This document shows, one piece after another, positions 23,878-32,629 of a stretch of 58,621 nucleotides of DNA. Position numbers and translations under genes: made by a program. Each line of letters begins with the position of its first letter. Within the stretch, counting starts at the first letter, position 1. The notes beneath the pieces are model-generated. The model searched no databases, was not told the DNA's origin, and saw only the letters and a program-made list of their open reading frames with translations. The DNA is from Clostridia bacterium (GTDB lineage Bacteria; Bacillota; Clostridia; Saccharofermentanales; Saccharofermentanaceae). The stretch spans positions 1 to 58,621 of the forward strand of contig JAEEIT010000143.1 of assembly GCA_016281535.1 (NCBI GenBank). Reading direction: 5' to 3'.

Positions 23878-24802
23878 TCTGATTTCTCCTTGCCATAAGT
23901 AAGTATAGAACTGCCATTCTTACTGCTACGCCGTTTGTAACCTGTTCATTGATCACAGACTGCGGACAGTCATATACGCTCGTCGGGAGCTCGACGCCGT
24001 GATTACACGGACCTGGATGGAGTAAATATGCATCAGGTTTAGCGAGCTTGAGTACATCTTCATTGATCGAGTAGAATCTTGCGTACTCAGCCACCGACGG
24101 GAACAGAGACTTCTGCTGGCGCTCGAGTTGCACACGGAGCCCCATGACTGCATCGGCATCTTTGACGGCCTCAGATACGGAACGGCACACTGTGCATCCC
24201 ATCTTATCGAGTCCTACCGGAACCATTGTCCGCGGTCCTGCAACGCTGACCGTCGCGCCGAGCTTCGTTAAGCCGATCACATTACTTCTTACGACACGGC
24301 TATGATAAAGGTCACCACAAATGGCTACTTTCAGACCATCGATATGACCATATTTCTCGTAAAGTGTAAACATATCCAGAAGCGCCTGTGTAGGGTGCTC
24401 GTTCATTCCGTCACCGGCATTGACGATCGAGGCCTTCACACGAGGAGCAAGATAGTGAGGTGCGCCGGACTGGCTATGACGCATGATGATAATATCCGTC
24501 GCCATCATATCGATCGTTCTTGCCGTATCCAGTAATGATTCGCCTTTATTCACCGAACTTCCGGATGTAGTGATATTCGCACTGGCCGAACCCATATACT
24601 TCGATGCCAGTTCGAAAGAGAGCCTGGTTCTTGTGCTGTTTTCATAGAACAGCGTCACTACGGATTTGCCCTGAAGATGGGAGGTCTTCTTATTTCCTGA
24701 TGTAAGAACCATCTTCATCATTTTTGCGGTATCGAGGATCTCCATGATCTCTTCCGCTGTGAGTTGCTTCAGACCAAGCAGGTCTTTATTTCGTAATCCC
24801 AT
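23864..24802 (-). CDS. pyrB: Aspartate carbamoyltransferase catalytic subunit
   Basis: PyrB joins carbamoyl phosphate and aspartate. The 312-residue enzyme shows the carbamoyl-phosphate loop FYENSTRTRLSFE and the HPTQALLDMF aspartate-side segment, followed by LHPGPCNHGVEL. No pyrI regulatory chain is present, so allosteric CTP control of the E. coli kind is not expected; control should be by PyrR. Its ATG overlaps the pyrR TAA by one base (TAATG). Confidence 0.95.
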   Translation of the reverse strand: MGLRNKDLLGLKQLTAEEIMEILDTAKMMKMVLTSGNKKTSHLQGKSVVTLFYENSTRTRLSFELASKYMGSASANITTSGSSVNKGESLLDTARTIDMMATDIIIMRHSQSGAPHYLAPRVKASIVNAGDGMNEHPTQALLDMFTLYEKYGHIDGLKVAICGDLYHSRVVRSNVIGLTKLGATVSVAGPRTMVPVGLDKMGCTVCRSVSEAVKDADAVMGLRVQLERQQKSLFPSVAEYARFYSINEDVLKLAKPDAYLLHPGPCNHGVELPTSVYDCPQSVINEQVTNGVAVRMAVLYLLMARRNQNEKN

Positions 24803-25353
24803 TATTTCACCTCTTCACACAGAACGACTCGGTCCTGTCCATCAATTTCATTCAGTTGAACCGAAACCATCTCAGATAAAGCAGTCGGTACGTTCTTGCC
24901 GACATAATCCGAACGGATCGGAAGCTGTCTGTGACCGCGGTCGATCAGTGTAGCCAACTGTATACATGCCGGTCTTCCCATATCAAAAATCGCCTCGATC
25001 GCCGCCCTTACCGTTCTTCCGGTGAAGAGTACATCGTCGATCAGGACGATTTTCTTATCATTGATATTAAAGTGGATCGCTGTCCCGTTTACGACCGGGT
25101 GTGCAGCCAGCGTGGAGAGATCATCTCGGTAGAATGTAATATCCAGAACACCTACATCCGGAGCGGCCCCTTCCACATCTTCCATAACTTTGGCGATTCG
25201 GTTGGCCATCGGGACACCACGTCGCTGAATGCCTACCAGTGCCACATTCTCGAGACCTTTGTTCTTCTCGATGATCTCGTGTGCGATACGGATCAGGGCA
25301 CGATGGACGGCCTGTTCATCCATAAGGACTGTCTTCTCAAGATACTCTTTCAA
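24802..25353 (-). CDS. pyrR: PyrR bifunctional regulator and uracil phosphoribosyltransferase
   Basis: PyrR binds pyr leader RNA when UMP or UTP is high and favours termination; many PyrR proteins also make UMP from uracil and PRPP. The PRPP motif [12 protein letters not shown] is at 103-114 of the 183-residue protein, and [11 protein letters not shown] is typical. I choose TTG 25353, 8 bases after AAGGAG; this gives a length almost equal to Bacillus PyrR (181). The in-frame ATGs further upstream have no ribosome site and overlap the attenuator. It is the first gene of the pyr operon. Confidence 0.93.
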   Translation of the reverse strand: MKEYLEKTVLMDEQAVHRALIRIAHEIIEKNKGLENVALVGIQRRGVPMANRIAKVMEDVEGAAPDVGVLDITFYRDDLSTLAAHPVVNGTAIHFNINDKKIVLIDDVLFTGRTVRAAIEAIFDMGRPACIQLATLIDRGHRQLPIRSDYVGKNVPTALSEMVSVQLNEIDGQDRVVLCEEVK

Positions 25354-25383
25354 AAATACCACTCCTTCCATTGTCAGAGCCGC

Positions 25384-25430
25384 AAAAAACCGACTCAGTA
25401 AATGTCCTTGCGGCACCCTTTACTAGTCGG
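25384..25430 (-). terminator. pyr operon attenuator terminator
   Basis: On the minus strand CCGACTAGTAAA pairs with TTTACTGAGTCGG (one bulged base) around a 20-base loop and is followed by T6. It lies between the PyrR-binding site and the pyrR start, as expected for transcription attenuation. Confidence 0.85.
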
Positions 25431-25483
25431 TCTTCATATTCATGCCTCCCATAACGGGATACGGTATTCTACTCTCGACAAAC

Positions 25484-25509
25484 GACCTTCCTGCTCTCTC
25501 TGGAACAGA
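25484..25509 (-). promoter_or_regulatory. Probable PyrR-binding RNA element (anti-antiterminator)
   Basis: The minus-strand leader contains TTCCAGAGAGAGCAGGAAGG, which carries the CCAGAGAG core of the known PyrR binding loop, between the promoter and the attenuator. Binding would prevent the antiterminator and allow the hairpin at 25384-25430 to form. Confidence 0.7.
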
Positions 25510-25530
25510 CTTAAAGGATACGCTGTTAAG

Positions 25531-25559
25531 ATAATAAACTAACAGATCTTAAATAGCAA
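25531..25559 (-). promoter_or_regulatory. pyr operon promoter
   Basis: Minus-strand TTGCTA (25559-25554) and TATTAT (25536-25531) with a 17-base spacer, just upstream of the PyrR leader. A TTGACA at 25566-25561 is not spaced well to any -10. Confidence 0.6.
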
Positions 25560-25616
25560 CTGTCAATTTGGCAAAAGCAATGAAACGTGATAACGGTGGA
25601 AATCTCCGGCAAACGC

Positions 25617-26411
25617 TTACCACACAGGCATTTCGTCGTAATACCAGTTCCAATCCTCGTTCTGGGCCTGGGATTTCTTACGCTCCTCCTGACGCTGGTC
25701 ATTCGAATTTTCCATGCGTTTATCCATCTCGTCTTCGATTTCCTGTTGGCGCTGCTCTTTCTTCTCCTGTTCTTCCTTGCTGCCGCCTTGACCGTTGGGA
25801 TCATCACTCGGTTCAGAAGGATCGCCGTTAGGGTCATCAGAAGGATCGGAATTCGGATCAGACGGATCCTGCTGCTGTTGCTGTTGTTGCTGCTGCTGTT
25901 CCTGCTGCTGTTGTTCTTGTTCCTGCTGAGCCTGATCCAGCATCTCCTTGATTTCATTATAGAGTCGCTGCGCACGGTTATCATGACCGTCATCATCTTC
26001 GTTAGCACAGTCCTCTTCAGAAAGTATATCGAGGCATTCTTCCAGAAGGTCGATCGTATCTTCAATCTTCTCCGGTGTCAGATAATCTTCTCCCAGAAGT
26101 TTCAGCTTCGCAAGGGCCAGATTGATACGGATCGGGCATTCCTTCCCTTCCGGCGGGTTTTCATCGAGGGCCTGCTCGTAATACTCGATAGCAGCCTCGT
26201 AGTCCATCTTCTGATACATTACGTTTCCGTTGTTGTAATAAACAATATAAGGCTCGGTGAAATTGAATACCTCCAGCAGGCTGAAATTCTCCGAGTAATC
26301 GCCGTCTTCATACTTGGAGATGACCCATTCGTTATAGCCATAAGTAAAGGCGAACTTGAACAGCAGCAGGAGAACAATTGTGTAAGCTGCAATCGTGATA
26401 CTTTTCTTCAT
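25617..26411 (-). CDS. BatC-like TPR membrane protein with glutamine-rich tract
   Basis: A 264-residue protein. One N-terminal span (about 6-25) anchors an outward domain with TPR-like repeats (NNGNVMYQKMDYEAAIEYYEQAL, about 60-85). A low-complexity second half follows: a Gln/Glu run of about 22 residues, a Pro/Ser/Asp stretch (DPSDPNSDPSDDPNGDP) and a charged coiled-coil-like segment (EEQEKKEQRQQEIEDEMDKR). It is the last gene of the Bat-type operon, and in that operon type a TPR protein at this place is usual (BatC/BatE). Molecular function is unknown. It overlaps the VWA gene before it by 4 bases. Confidence 0.75.
   Translation of the reverse strand: MKKSITIAAYTIVLLLLFKFAFTYGYNEWVISKYEDGDYSENFSLLEVFNFTEPYIVYYNNGNVMYQKMDYEAAIEYYEQALDENPPEGKECPIRINLALAKLKLLGEDYLTPEKIEDTIDLLEECLDILSEEDCANEDDDGHDNRAQRLYNEIKEMLDQAQQEQEQQQQEQQQQQQQQQQDPSDPNSDPSDDPNGDPSEPSDDPNGQGGSKEEQEKKEQRQQEIEDEMDKRMENSNDQRQEERKKSQAQNEDWNWYYDEMPVW
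25871..25935 (-). repeat. CAG/CAA tract coding for a glutamine run
   Basis: Mixed CAG and CAA codons with a few GAA code for QQEQEQQQQE followed by ten Gln. Mixing of codons should limit slippage, but length variation among strains is likely. Confidence 0.85.
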
Positions 26412-27373
26412 TCTTTTATCCTCCTCTTATAGTAAATCAGATCATACAGAAGAAGGGCGACAAGCGGGATCGCAAACCAGTAATAGGTCTCCTTATAACC
26501 TTCCATACCGGCCTCTCCTTCTGTTGCATATTCATCTAGATTGTCCGTAATATCCGTAAGAACATCGCGGATGGTTGATGGCTTTTCTACATGATAGTAT
26601 TCCACATCCAGATCATCAGCGATGGACTGGAGATTATCTTCGTCAATATGGGAGATGGCATCTACCGTTCGTCCGTTTTCATCACGGGTCTTCATGTAGA
26701 ATGGTTCACCATAATCACCTTCATAGCTTTTGACCAGCATTTTTCCGCCTTCTTCCGTACCATAACCGAGAACGGCACCGGAAACGATATACTCCTCGGC
26801 ATCAGCATACGATCCGAGTTCCTCGTCTTTGCTGGTGATCTCACCATCGCTGAAGAAAAAGAGGATCTGGGCACGTTCACTGTCCTGTTCATAGTCCTGT
26901 TCAAGCGTCGCCAGGATCTGGGAGAATGGTAGATTGAGCGAGGTACCCTGAGCATAATACTGCGTTTGACCTTCGAGGGAACGGATCGCCGACATGACTA
27001 CATTCGTGTCACTGGTGTACGGAGCCAGCCGATAAGCATAGTTTCCGAACGAAATGACAGAGAAACGGCAGCCTTCCATTTTGTCCATGATATATTCACA
27101 GTCTTCCTTCACTGCATCAATTCTTCTTCCTCCGTCGTTAAAGTCTTCGGCGAGCATACTCATGGAGTCGTCGATTACGAACAGAACATCAATGTTCAGT
27201 TCCTTCTTCGGAATATCATTGGTAAAAATCATAATACGAAGATTCATGGCGAAGACCAGAAGCACGATCAGAATCTGGCGTATGTAATTCCATACACCTT
27301 TTCGCTTCATCACTAACATGCCGATACACAGAATCGACATGAGCCATATTGGCAGGATCGGATTGATCTTCAT
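26408..27373 (-). CDS. BatB-like von Willebrand A domain membrane protein
   Basis: A 321-residue protein. Two N-terminal spans (about 8-22 and 33-51) lead to a VWA domain whose metal-ion site begins FVIDDSMSM (D-x-S-x-S, about residue 66). FFFSDGEITSKDEE supplies the second metal-site loop. A final span lies near the C-terminus (WFAIPLVALLLYDLIYY). VWA domains bind protein partners through a metal ion; in Bat operons two such proteins are partners of MoxR. It overlaps both neighbours by 4 bases. Confidence 0.85.
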   Translation of the reverse strand: MKINPILPIWLMSILCIGMLVMKRKGVWNYIRQILIVLLVFAMNLRIMIFTNDIPKKELNIDVLFVIDDSMSMLAEDFNDGGRRIDAVKEDCEYIMDKMEGCRFSVISFGNYAYRLAPYTSDTNVVMSAIRSLEGQTQYYAQGTSLNLPFSQILATLEQDYEQDSERAQILFFFSDGEITSKDEELGSYADAEEYIVSGAVLGYGTEEGGKMLVKSYEGDYGEPFYMKTRDENGRTVDAISHIDEDNLQSIADDLDVEYYHVEKPSTIRDVLTDITDNLDEYATEGEAGMEGYKETYYWFAIPLVALLLYDLIYYKRRIKE

Positions 27374-28386
27374 AGTTTCACCCTTCTACTCACTACAAAA
27401 TGCAAACAAAGACTGAGCGTCAGAAGCAGGACCAGCTTCTCCGGGAACTCCGTAATCGTAACATCGCTCTTATACAATACGGAGGTGTCGGTCTTTTCTA
27501 CCTCTTTGATAATATCTTTAGCCATGGTCTCGGAACTCAATGTAAAGAGCTTGCCACCTGTACTCTCGACACATTTCTTATAGTTATCATAGTCCACTAC
27601 AGTTTCCGGTGAAGCCGCGAAAACTTTGACACCATATTTGGCACAGAGCTCTGCCGCTTCATCAAGCTGGACGAAAGGCTCGCCCCACAGCTCATTATCC
27701 GTAGCCAGGATGATAACACGTGTTCTTGAATCATCGTCCTTAACATCGGGGAATTGGAAAAGCGTGGAGGCCAGGCCATCACCAATCAGAGATGAACCTG
27801 AGTCGTAAGCATATGTAATCGTACCATCGATAATGTACTGGTACTTCACATAGTCTTCAGAATCATAGAAATCCCCGTTTTCGATCGTGTTGATGGCGAT
27901 CTTACAAGCCTCCTCGATCTGGTCCAGAACATCGAGGATGTACTCGTAGTCTGTAGTAAGAGGCACCAATGTGACGGTCTGACAGTTGAAAATCGTGATA
28001 CCGAATCTTTCACCGTGGAGACCATTTACGAAGTCCTTCAGCTTCTCACATACTTCAAGATCAACCTCAAACATGGAACCGGAAGTGTCCAGACATAGGA
28101 AAATATCTCGGTTATGAATCTCTGTGATCGTCTGTTTGGAACGGAAAGGCCGCGCCAGAATGAACATGAGGAAAGACAGCGCCAGAACAAGACTTACGAT
28201 GACAACGAGCGAGCAGAACTTAAACTCGAAGAGTTTTCTTTTGAAATACTTCGTATTCTCAAGCATCTCGGTATTGGCGACTTTTCTTCCGTCTTTAAAT
28301 CTCTTTCTGTATCCGAAAGTCAATATCGCAAGTACAAGAATGACCGGGATACCGATATAGATCGCATATGGATTCATTAATTCCAT
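27370..28386 (-). CDS. BatA-like von Willebrand A domain membrane protein
   Basis: A 338-residue protein with N-terminal spans (about 7-24 and 58-78), a VWA domain with a complete start of the metal site (CLDTSGSMFEVDLEV, about residues 98-112) and a C-terminal span (LVLLLTLSLCLHFVV). Its paralogue is encoded next to it. The pair is typical of Bat aerotolerance-type operons, whose biochemical role is not settled. It overlaps the upstream gene by 10 bases and the downstream one by 4. Confidence 0.85.
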   Translation of the reverse strand: MELMNPYAIYIGIPVILVLAILTFGYRKRFKDGRKVANTEMLENTKYFKRKLFEFKFCSLVVIVSLVLALSFLMFILARPFRSKQTITEIHNRDIFLCLDTSGSMFEVDLEVCEKLKDFVNGLHGERFGITIFNCQTVTLVPLTTDYEYILDVLDQIEEACKIAINTIENGDFYDSEDYVKYQYIIDGTITYAYDSGSSLIGDGLASTLFQFPDVKDDDSRTRVIILATDNELWGEPFVQLDEAAELCAKYGVKVFAASPETVVDYDNYKKCVESTGGKLFTLSSETMAKDIIKEVEKTDTSVLYKSDVTITEFPEKLVLLLTLSLCLHFVVSRRVKL

Positions 28387-28859
28387 GTGGATATCACCTC
28401 CCTGGCATCTCGAATCGAATCAGATGTTTCTTTGTCAGATCTCTCGGCGAACTCAGGCGCATAGAATTCTTCGATGAGACTGCTGATCTGATGAACATTG
28501 TTGGATTTCAGTTCGCTAAGTGAGAAGTTCTGCGCATTGATTCCCGTCATGTCATGAACAAACATACGCACGACGGCAGACAGTTCCTGATGCGTAGCAC
28601 GAACGTCCATCTGTCCTGCAGCATACTTCTTCTCAATCACATTGATCTTCTCCAGATAGTCACGCTTGGTCTCTTCTTTACTCTTGGGCTTAAAGACGAC
28701 CGGCTTCGGTACTTTCTTCTTGGCAGGTGTCTTCATCTTCTTATGAACAAGCAGGATGGCGACCAGGATGACAACAGATGCCACTATGATCGCAATCATG
28801 ATGACTACAGGCAGGAAACTATAGGAGAACGGATCTTGTAAATCAACGGATGTTGGCAT
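28377..28859 (-). CDS. Small membrane protein of the Bat operon (DUF4381-like position)
   Basis: A 160-residue protein with one span (about 17-39, VVIMIAIIVASVVILVAILLV), a basic linker (KKMKTPAKKKVPKPVVFKPK) and a helical cytoplasmic C-terminal domain. In MoxR/DUF58/VWA operons a protein of this layout (often DUF4381) regularly lies between DUF58 and the first VWA gene. I assign it from position and layout only. It overlaps the DUF58 gene by 17 bases, which suggests coupled translation. Confidence 0.65.
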   Translation of the reverse strand: MPTSVDLQDPFSYSFLPVVIMIAIIVASVVILVAILLVHKKMKTPAKKKVPKPVVFKPKSKEETKRDYLEKINVIEKKYAAGQMDVRATHQELSAVVRMFVHDMTGINAQNFSLSELKSNNVHQISSLIEEFYAPEFAERSDKETSDSIRDAREVISTWN

Positions 28860-29718
28860 ATCTGTGTCGCTCCAGTAGTTCTGTAATAGTGTAGGTTATG
28901 TTTTCTTTCGTGCCGACTGAAGTCTGAAGGATCGCATGATGCTTCAGTTTCTTCTCGTTGTCCTGCGCCATTTTCTCTTTCATCTCTTTCTCTATACGTG
29001 CCAGTTTCTTGTCCATAGTAACGAAACGGGGCACATATCTGTTCTTCTCTACCTTAAAGGCATGATCTCCGGTTATATCTGCGTCATTCACATTAATGAA
29101 CAGAATATCGTGCTGACAGATGAGCTTTCGCAGGACAGCCTCGGATACCGAAGCCGTGCCGGTCTGATCTGTGATGACAAAAACGACCATTTTTCTTCTG
29201 AAATTCTTAAGAAGATACTCGAGGCTCTTGTTCAGATCGGATCTCTTCGAATTCTGAACATCTTTGTCATACTGTGAAAGGAAGTGCTCTATATCATAAA
29301 GACGGGTCCGCAAAGGGAAGAAACGCATCTTGCCGTCAATATTATAAAGAGAACCGACGAAATCTCCGTTCGAATAGGCCAGATAGGAAAGTGTACCACC
29401 TGCGTAGATCGCCACGTCCTTCTTTGTTTCCCCTTTATCTGTATCAGCACTCATTTTCGCACCTGTGTCGAAGATAATGAGGATGTTATGCTTCTTCTCG
29501 GCGATATAACGCTTAACAAGGAGCATACGGCTGCGCGAAGAGGCTTTCCAGTCAATATCACGGATATTGTCACCGGGAATGTATTCCCGGAGATCCTCGA
29601 AATTCAGGCTTCTGCCCATAAAGACAGACTTATATGAACCATCGAGAATACTGGTGGCCTTAATATTCGTGTGAATAGAGATATTCGCTTTTATTCTTGT
29701 AATGTAGTCAAGAATCAT
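28843..29718 (-). CDS. DUF58 domain protein
   Basis: A 291-residue protein with the DUF58 hallmark REYIPGDNIRDIDWKASSR (about 44-62) and a VWA-like continuation, ILIIFDTGAKMS. DUF58 proteins are constant partners of MoxR ATPases and probably act as an adaptor between the ATPase and the membrane VWA proteins. No membrane span is evident. It overlaps moxR by 4 bases. Confidence 0.88.
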   Translation of the reverse strand: MILDYITRIKANISIHTNIKATSILDGSYKSVFMGRSLNFEDLREYIPGDNIRDIDWKASSRSRMLLVKRYIAEKKHNILIIFDTGAKMSADTDKGETKKDVAIYAGGTLSYLAYSNGDFVGSLYNIDGKMRFFPLRTRLYDIEHFLSQYDKDVQNSKRSDLNKSLEYLLKNFRRKMVVFVITDQTGTASVSEAVLRKLICQHDILFINVNDADITGDHAFKVEKNRYVPRFVTMDKKLARIEKEMKEKMAQDNEKKLKHHAILQTSVGTKENITYTITELLERHRYANIR

Positions 29719-30704
29719 GGCGTCGGCGTTGCTCCTACGATCTTATCGATAATCTGCTCTTCTGTTACTCCATCGGCTACAGCAGCAAAGTTCAGAGAAA
29801 TACGGTGACGAAGAACGCTGTGGATCAGAGTTTTCACATCGTCAGGCGTAACATAACTTCTTCCGTTAATAAGTGCGACGGCCTTGGAGACCTCCATCAA
29901 CGAGATGCAGCCACGAGTACTCGAACCAAGTGTGATATACTCTGCAAGATCTTTACCGATCACATCTGCAGGATGTCTCGTCGCATTTACGATCTGGATA
30001 ATATATCTCTTGATCGCATCATCAAGATATACCTTGTTGGCCATCTGCTGGAGGAAGTATACATCTTCCAGTTCAACAACGGCTTCGGACTTCGAGAATA
30101 CATCTTTCTCAATACGGTTCAGAATCTCGAACTCTTCTTCCTGTGTCGGGTAATCGATCTTTTCTTTAATCAGGAAACGGTCGAGCTGTGCCTCAGAAAG
30201 TAAATAGGTACCTTCCTGCTCGATCGGGTTCTGTGTTGCGATGACCGTGAAGATCTTCGGCATAGCGTAGTTGTAGCCACCGATCGTTGTCTGGTGCTCC
30301 TGCATGACTTCGAGCATAGCACTCTGGGTCTTCGCACTGCTTCGATTGATCTCATCAAGAAGAACGAAGTTCGCATATACCGGACCAAGTTTCGTTTCGA
30401 ATGTATTGGTTGTATAGTTGAAGATCTGTGTACCGATAATATCACTCGGGAGAAGGTCCGGGGTACACTGGATACGGGAGAATTTACCATTCACCGCATC
30501 TGTGAGTGTTTTCGCCGCTGTAGTCTTCGCAAGACCCGGGACTGACTCCAGAAGGATATGTCCGTTCGAGATGATGGAGATCAGAAGCGACCATCCGAGT
30601 CGTGTCTGTCCGACCATCTTCTTATAATAGCAATCCGTGATTTTCGAAATAATCACTTTGCTTTTCTCTAGTTCCACATTCGTAATTTCAGAACGATTCT
30701 CCAT
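29715..30704 (-). CDS. MoxR-family AAA+ ATPase
   Basis: A 329-residue AAA+ chaperone-type ATPase. Walker A is in ESVPGLAKTTAAKTL, Walker B in FVLLDEINRSS, and a sensor region in ATQNPIEQEGTYLLSEAQLDRF. MoxR proteins help mature or activate partner complexes, usually with VWA proteins. ATG 30704 follows GGGAGGAG at 7 bases; a longer in-frame start at 30731 has no ribosome site. It is the first gene of a six-gene operon ending at 25617. Confidence 0.93.
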   Translation of the reverse strand: MENRSEITNVELEKSKVIISKITDCYYKKMVGQTRLGWSLLISIISNGHILLESVPGLAKTTAAKTLTDAVNGKFSRIQCTPDLLPSDIIGTQIFNYTTNTFETKLGPVYANFVLLDEINRSSAKTQSAMLEVMQEHQTTIGGYNYAMPKIFTVIATQNPIEQEGTYLLSEAQLDRFLIKEKIDYPTQEEEFEILNRIEKDVFSKSEAVVELEDVYFLQQMANKVYLDDAIKRYIIQIVNATRHPADVIGKDLAEYITLGSSTRGCISLMEVSKAVALINGRSYVTPDDVKTLIHSVLRHRISLNFAAVADGVTEEQIIDKIVGATPTP

Positions 30705-30761
30705 TCTTCTTCTCCTCCCAATAAACCACAAGATTTATTGTTAATATTATGGTGCTTATAT

Positions 30762-30790
30762 ATACTATTCCATAATTTAAGAGATTGCAA
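30762..30790 (-). promoter_or_regulatory. Promoter of the MoxR/Bat operon
   Basis: Minus-strand TTGCAA (30790-30785) and TAGTAT (30767-30762), 17-base spacer, about 58 bases before the moxR start. It separates this operon from the polysaccharide locus upstream, where only a weak AAGCC/GGCTT hairpin (about 30814-30843) could terminate transcription. Confidence 0.6.
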
Positions 30791-30860
30791 ATGACAAAAA
30801 CATCACTTTCAAGCCCTTTCTGAGAATAAAGACGAGGCTTAGCGAGAATTTGTTGCAGTT

Positions 30861-31676
30861 TTACCGAAGAAATGCTTGATAAGAATGATCAGTCGTTTGA
30901 TTTTCGGTGGGAGGTGGTGTCATATAGTCACCGTAGATCGAGGTCAGGTATTCATTGTACTGCTTGATACATACATATTCCCGGTCCTCAAAGGGTAAAC
31001 GGATCGTCCCTTCGAAGACTTGAGGCCGAATCGACTTCTGCTTTACTGTTTCCGAACCGGAATAGGCTATATAGCCGGTATTCTTTCCATTATACTTCTG
31101 AGCCAGTTTATCTACTTTCTTACCAAGAAAGTTGTAAGGTAACGGAAGAAGCAAGGTATGAGTGATGATGAAGAGAAAAGCAGAGACTGCACTTCTTCTC
31201 TTTACATTTTCATAGCCAAGTGCGCGGATCTTGGCGAATCGTAACAGCGAATTATACCGTTTGTGGAAACGATAGGCTTCTTTCGTATTCGGATCCGGTA
31301 CTTCATCATAAGGAAAAACATCGACCCAGATTCCATAGTTTTTAATATGGTAATCATCTTTTTCGATAATATATGTATCGGCTGCTATAATCTTCACCCA
31401 TGGAAACCATGTATTCTCCTGGTAAAGCAGACGGAATTTAGGATTGTTCTCCGATTTGACGGCAGAGATAAATGCTTCATAGTCTTTGCGGAGCATCATA
31501 ACATCCAGATCATCATCCCACGGGATGAACCCCTTATGCCGGACGGCTCCTAATAATGTACCATATGACAAAGAATACTGAAGTTGGTACTTCTGACACA
31601 CAGAATCAATAAAATCCGTGATCTCTAACTGCTTCTGGCGGATTTCATCTATGCTCATTTCCTGTTTGCTGCTCAT
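30861..31676 (-). CDS. LicD-family phosphotransferase (first of two)
   Basis: A 271-residue LicD-domain protein. The nucleotidyltransferase-like core is clear: SLSYGTLLGAVRHKGFIPWD then DDLDVMM, the metal-binding acidic motif, and YGIWVDVFPYDEVP. LicD proteins move phosphocholine or other phospho-alcohols from a CDP carrier to a glycan; the animal relatives fukutin and FKRP move ribitol phosphate. ATG 31676 is chosen (weak GGGGAAG site, 2 bases after the rfbD stop); the frame is open to 31739. It is the last gene of the polysaccharide locus. Confidence 0.87.
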   Translation of the reverse strand: MSSKQEMSIDEIRQKQLEITDFIDSVCQKYQLQYSLSYGTLLGAVRHKGFIPWDDDLDVMMLRKDYEAFISAVKSENNPKFRLLYQENTWFPWVKIIAADTYIIEKDDYHIKNYGIWVDVFPYDEVPDPNTKEAYRFHKRYNSLLRFAKIRALGYENVKRRSAVSAFLFIITHTLLLPLPYNFLGKKVDKLAQKYNGKNTGYIAYSGSETVKQKSIRPQVFEGTIRLPFEDREYVCIKQYNEYLTSIYGDYMTPPPTENQTTDHSYQAFLR

Positions 31677-31678
31677 GA

Positions 31679-32617
31679 CTATTCTTCCCCGATACTCTTC
31701 AGTTCCTTTAAATAGCGCGCGATGGCATCCTGCCAGCATGGCAATGGTACAAATCCGGCTTCCACAAGCTTGCTCTTGTCCATACGGCTGTTTAATGGCC
31801 GTTTCGCAATACTTGATCCGTATTCCTCGGTTGAAACGGGTTTTACTTGTGTATTCAAACCGGCCTGCATATAGATTTCACAGCAGAAATCATACCAGGA
31901 AATATAGCCACCTTCATCCGCTTCACTGTTTGTGGCATGGTAACAACCATACTTGTCCGTTTCAAGCATATCAGCCAACAGCCTGGCCAAGTCATAGGTG
32001 TATGTCGGTGTTCCGATCTGGTCATTTACGACACGGACCTCATCGTGAGTCTTTCCGACTTTTAACATGGTTTTGACGAAATTGTTGCCATTGATACCGA
32101 ACACCCATGCGATACGAACGATAAAGTATTTCTCAAGGATGTTCTTGACAACAAATTCACCGTCAAGCTTGCTCTTTCCATACACGTTCAAAGGTTCGAA
32201 ACATGTATCATCAGGACTCCAAGGAATATTACCCTGCCCGTTAAATACGTAATCCGTACTGGTATATATCATTTTCGCATCCGCTTTCTTAGCGGCGCGG
32301 GCGATGTTCTCGGTGCCGGAGACGTTAATTGCATACACCTTTTCCTGATTTTGCGGGTCTTCCGCTGCATCAACTGCTGTCCAGGCTGCGCAATGAACGA
32401 TGGCATCCGGTTTGATATTGTCGATAATTCTGCTTACTGACTCTGCATCGGTAATATCCAGTGAAATATAAGGAATAAGCGTAGCCGAACTGCCATCTGC
32501 GACGCCGGAGTAAACGGACTGTATGTCGGAACCGATGCACTCGTGTCCCCTGTTTACCAGTTCATTTGCCATATCGTGGCCAAGCTGGCCGCCTATGCCG
32601 GTAATAAAAACCCTCAT
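31679..32617 (-). CDS. rfbD: dTDP-4-dehydrorhamnose reductase
   Basis: RfbD (RmlD) reduces dTDP-4-keto-L-rhamnose to dTDP-L-rhamnose. The 312-residue SDR has GIGGQLGHD for NAD(P)H, TSTDYVFNGQG, and YGKSKLDGE as the YxxxK active site. It lies 12 bases after rfbB. The 3,5-epimerase RfbC, which must act between RfbB and RfbD, is not encoded in the window. Confidence 0.93.
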   Translation of the reverse strand: MRVFITGIGGQLGHDMANELVNRGHECIGSDIQSVYSGVADGSSATLIPYISLDITDAESVSRIIDNIKPDAIVHCAAWTAVDAAEDPQNQEKVYAINVSGTENIARAAKKADAKMIYTSTDYVFNGQGNIPWSPDDTCFEPLNVYGKSKLDGEFVVKNILEKYFIVRIAWVFGINGNNFVKTMLKVGKTHDEVRVVNDQIGTPTYTYDLARLLADMLETDKYGCYHATNSEADEGGYISWYDFCCEIYMQAGLNTQVKPVSTEEYGSSIAKRPLNSRMDKSKLVEAGFVPLPCWQDAIARYLKELKSIGEE

Positions 32618-32629
32618 CTATATCACCTG

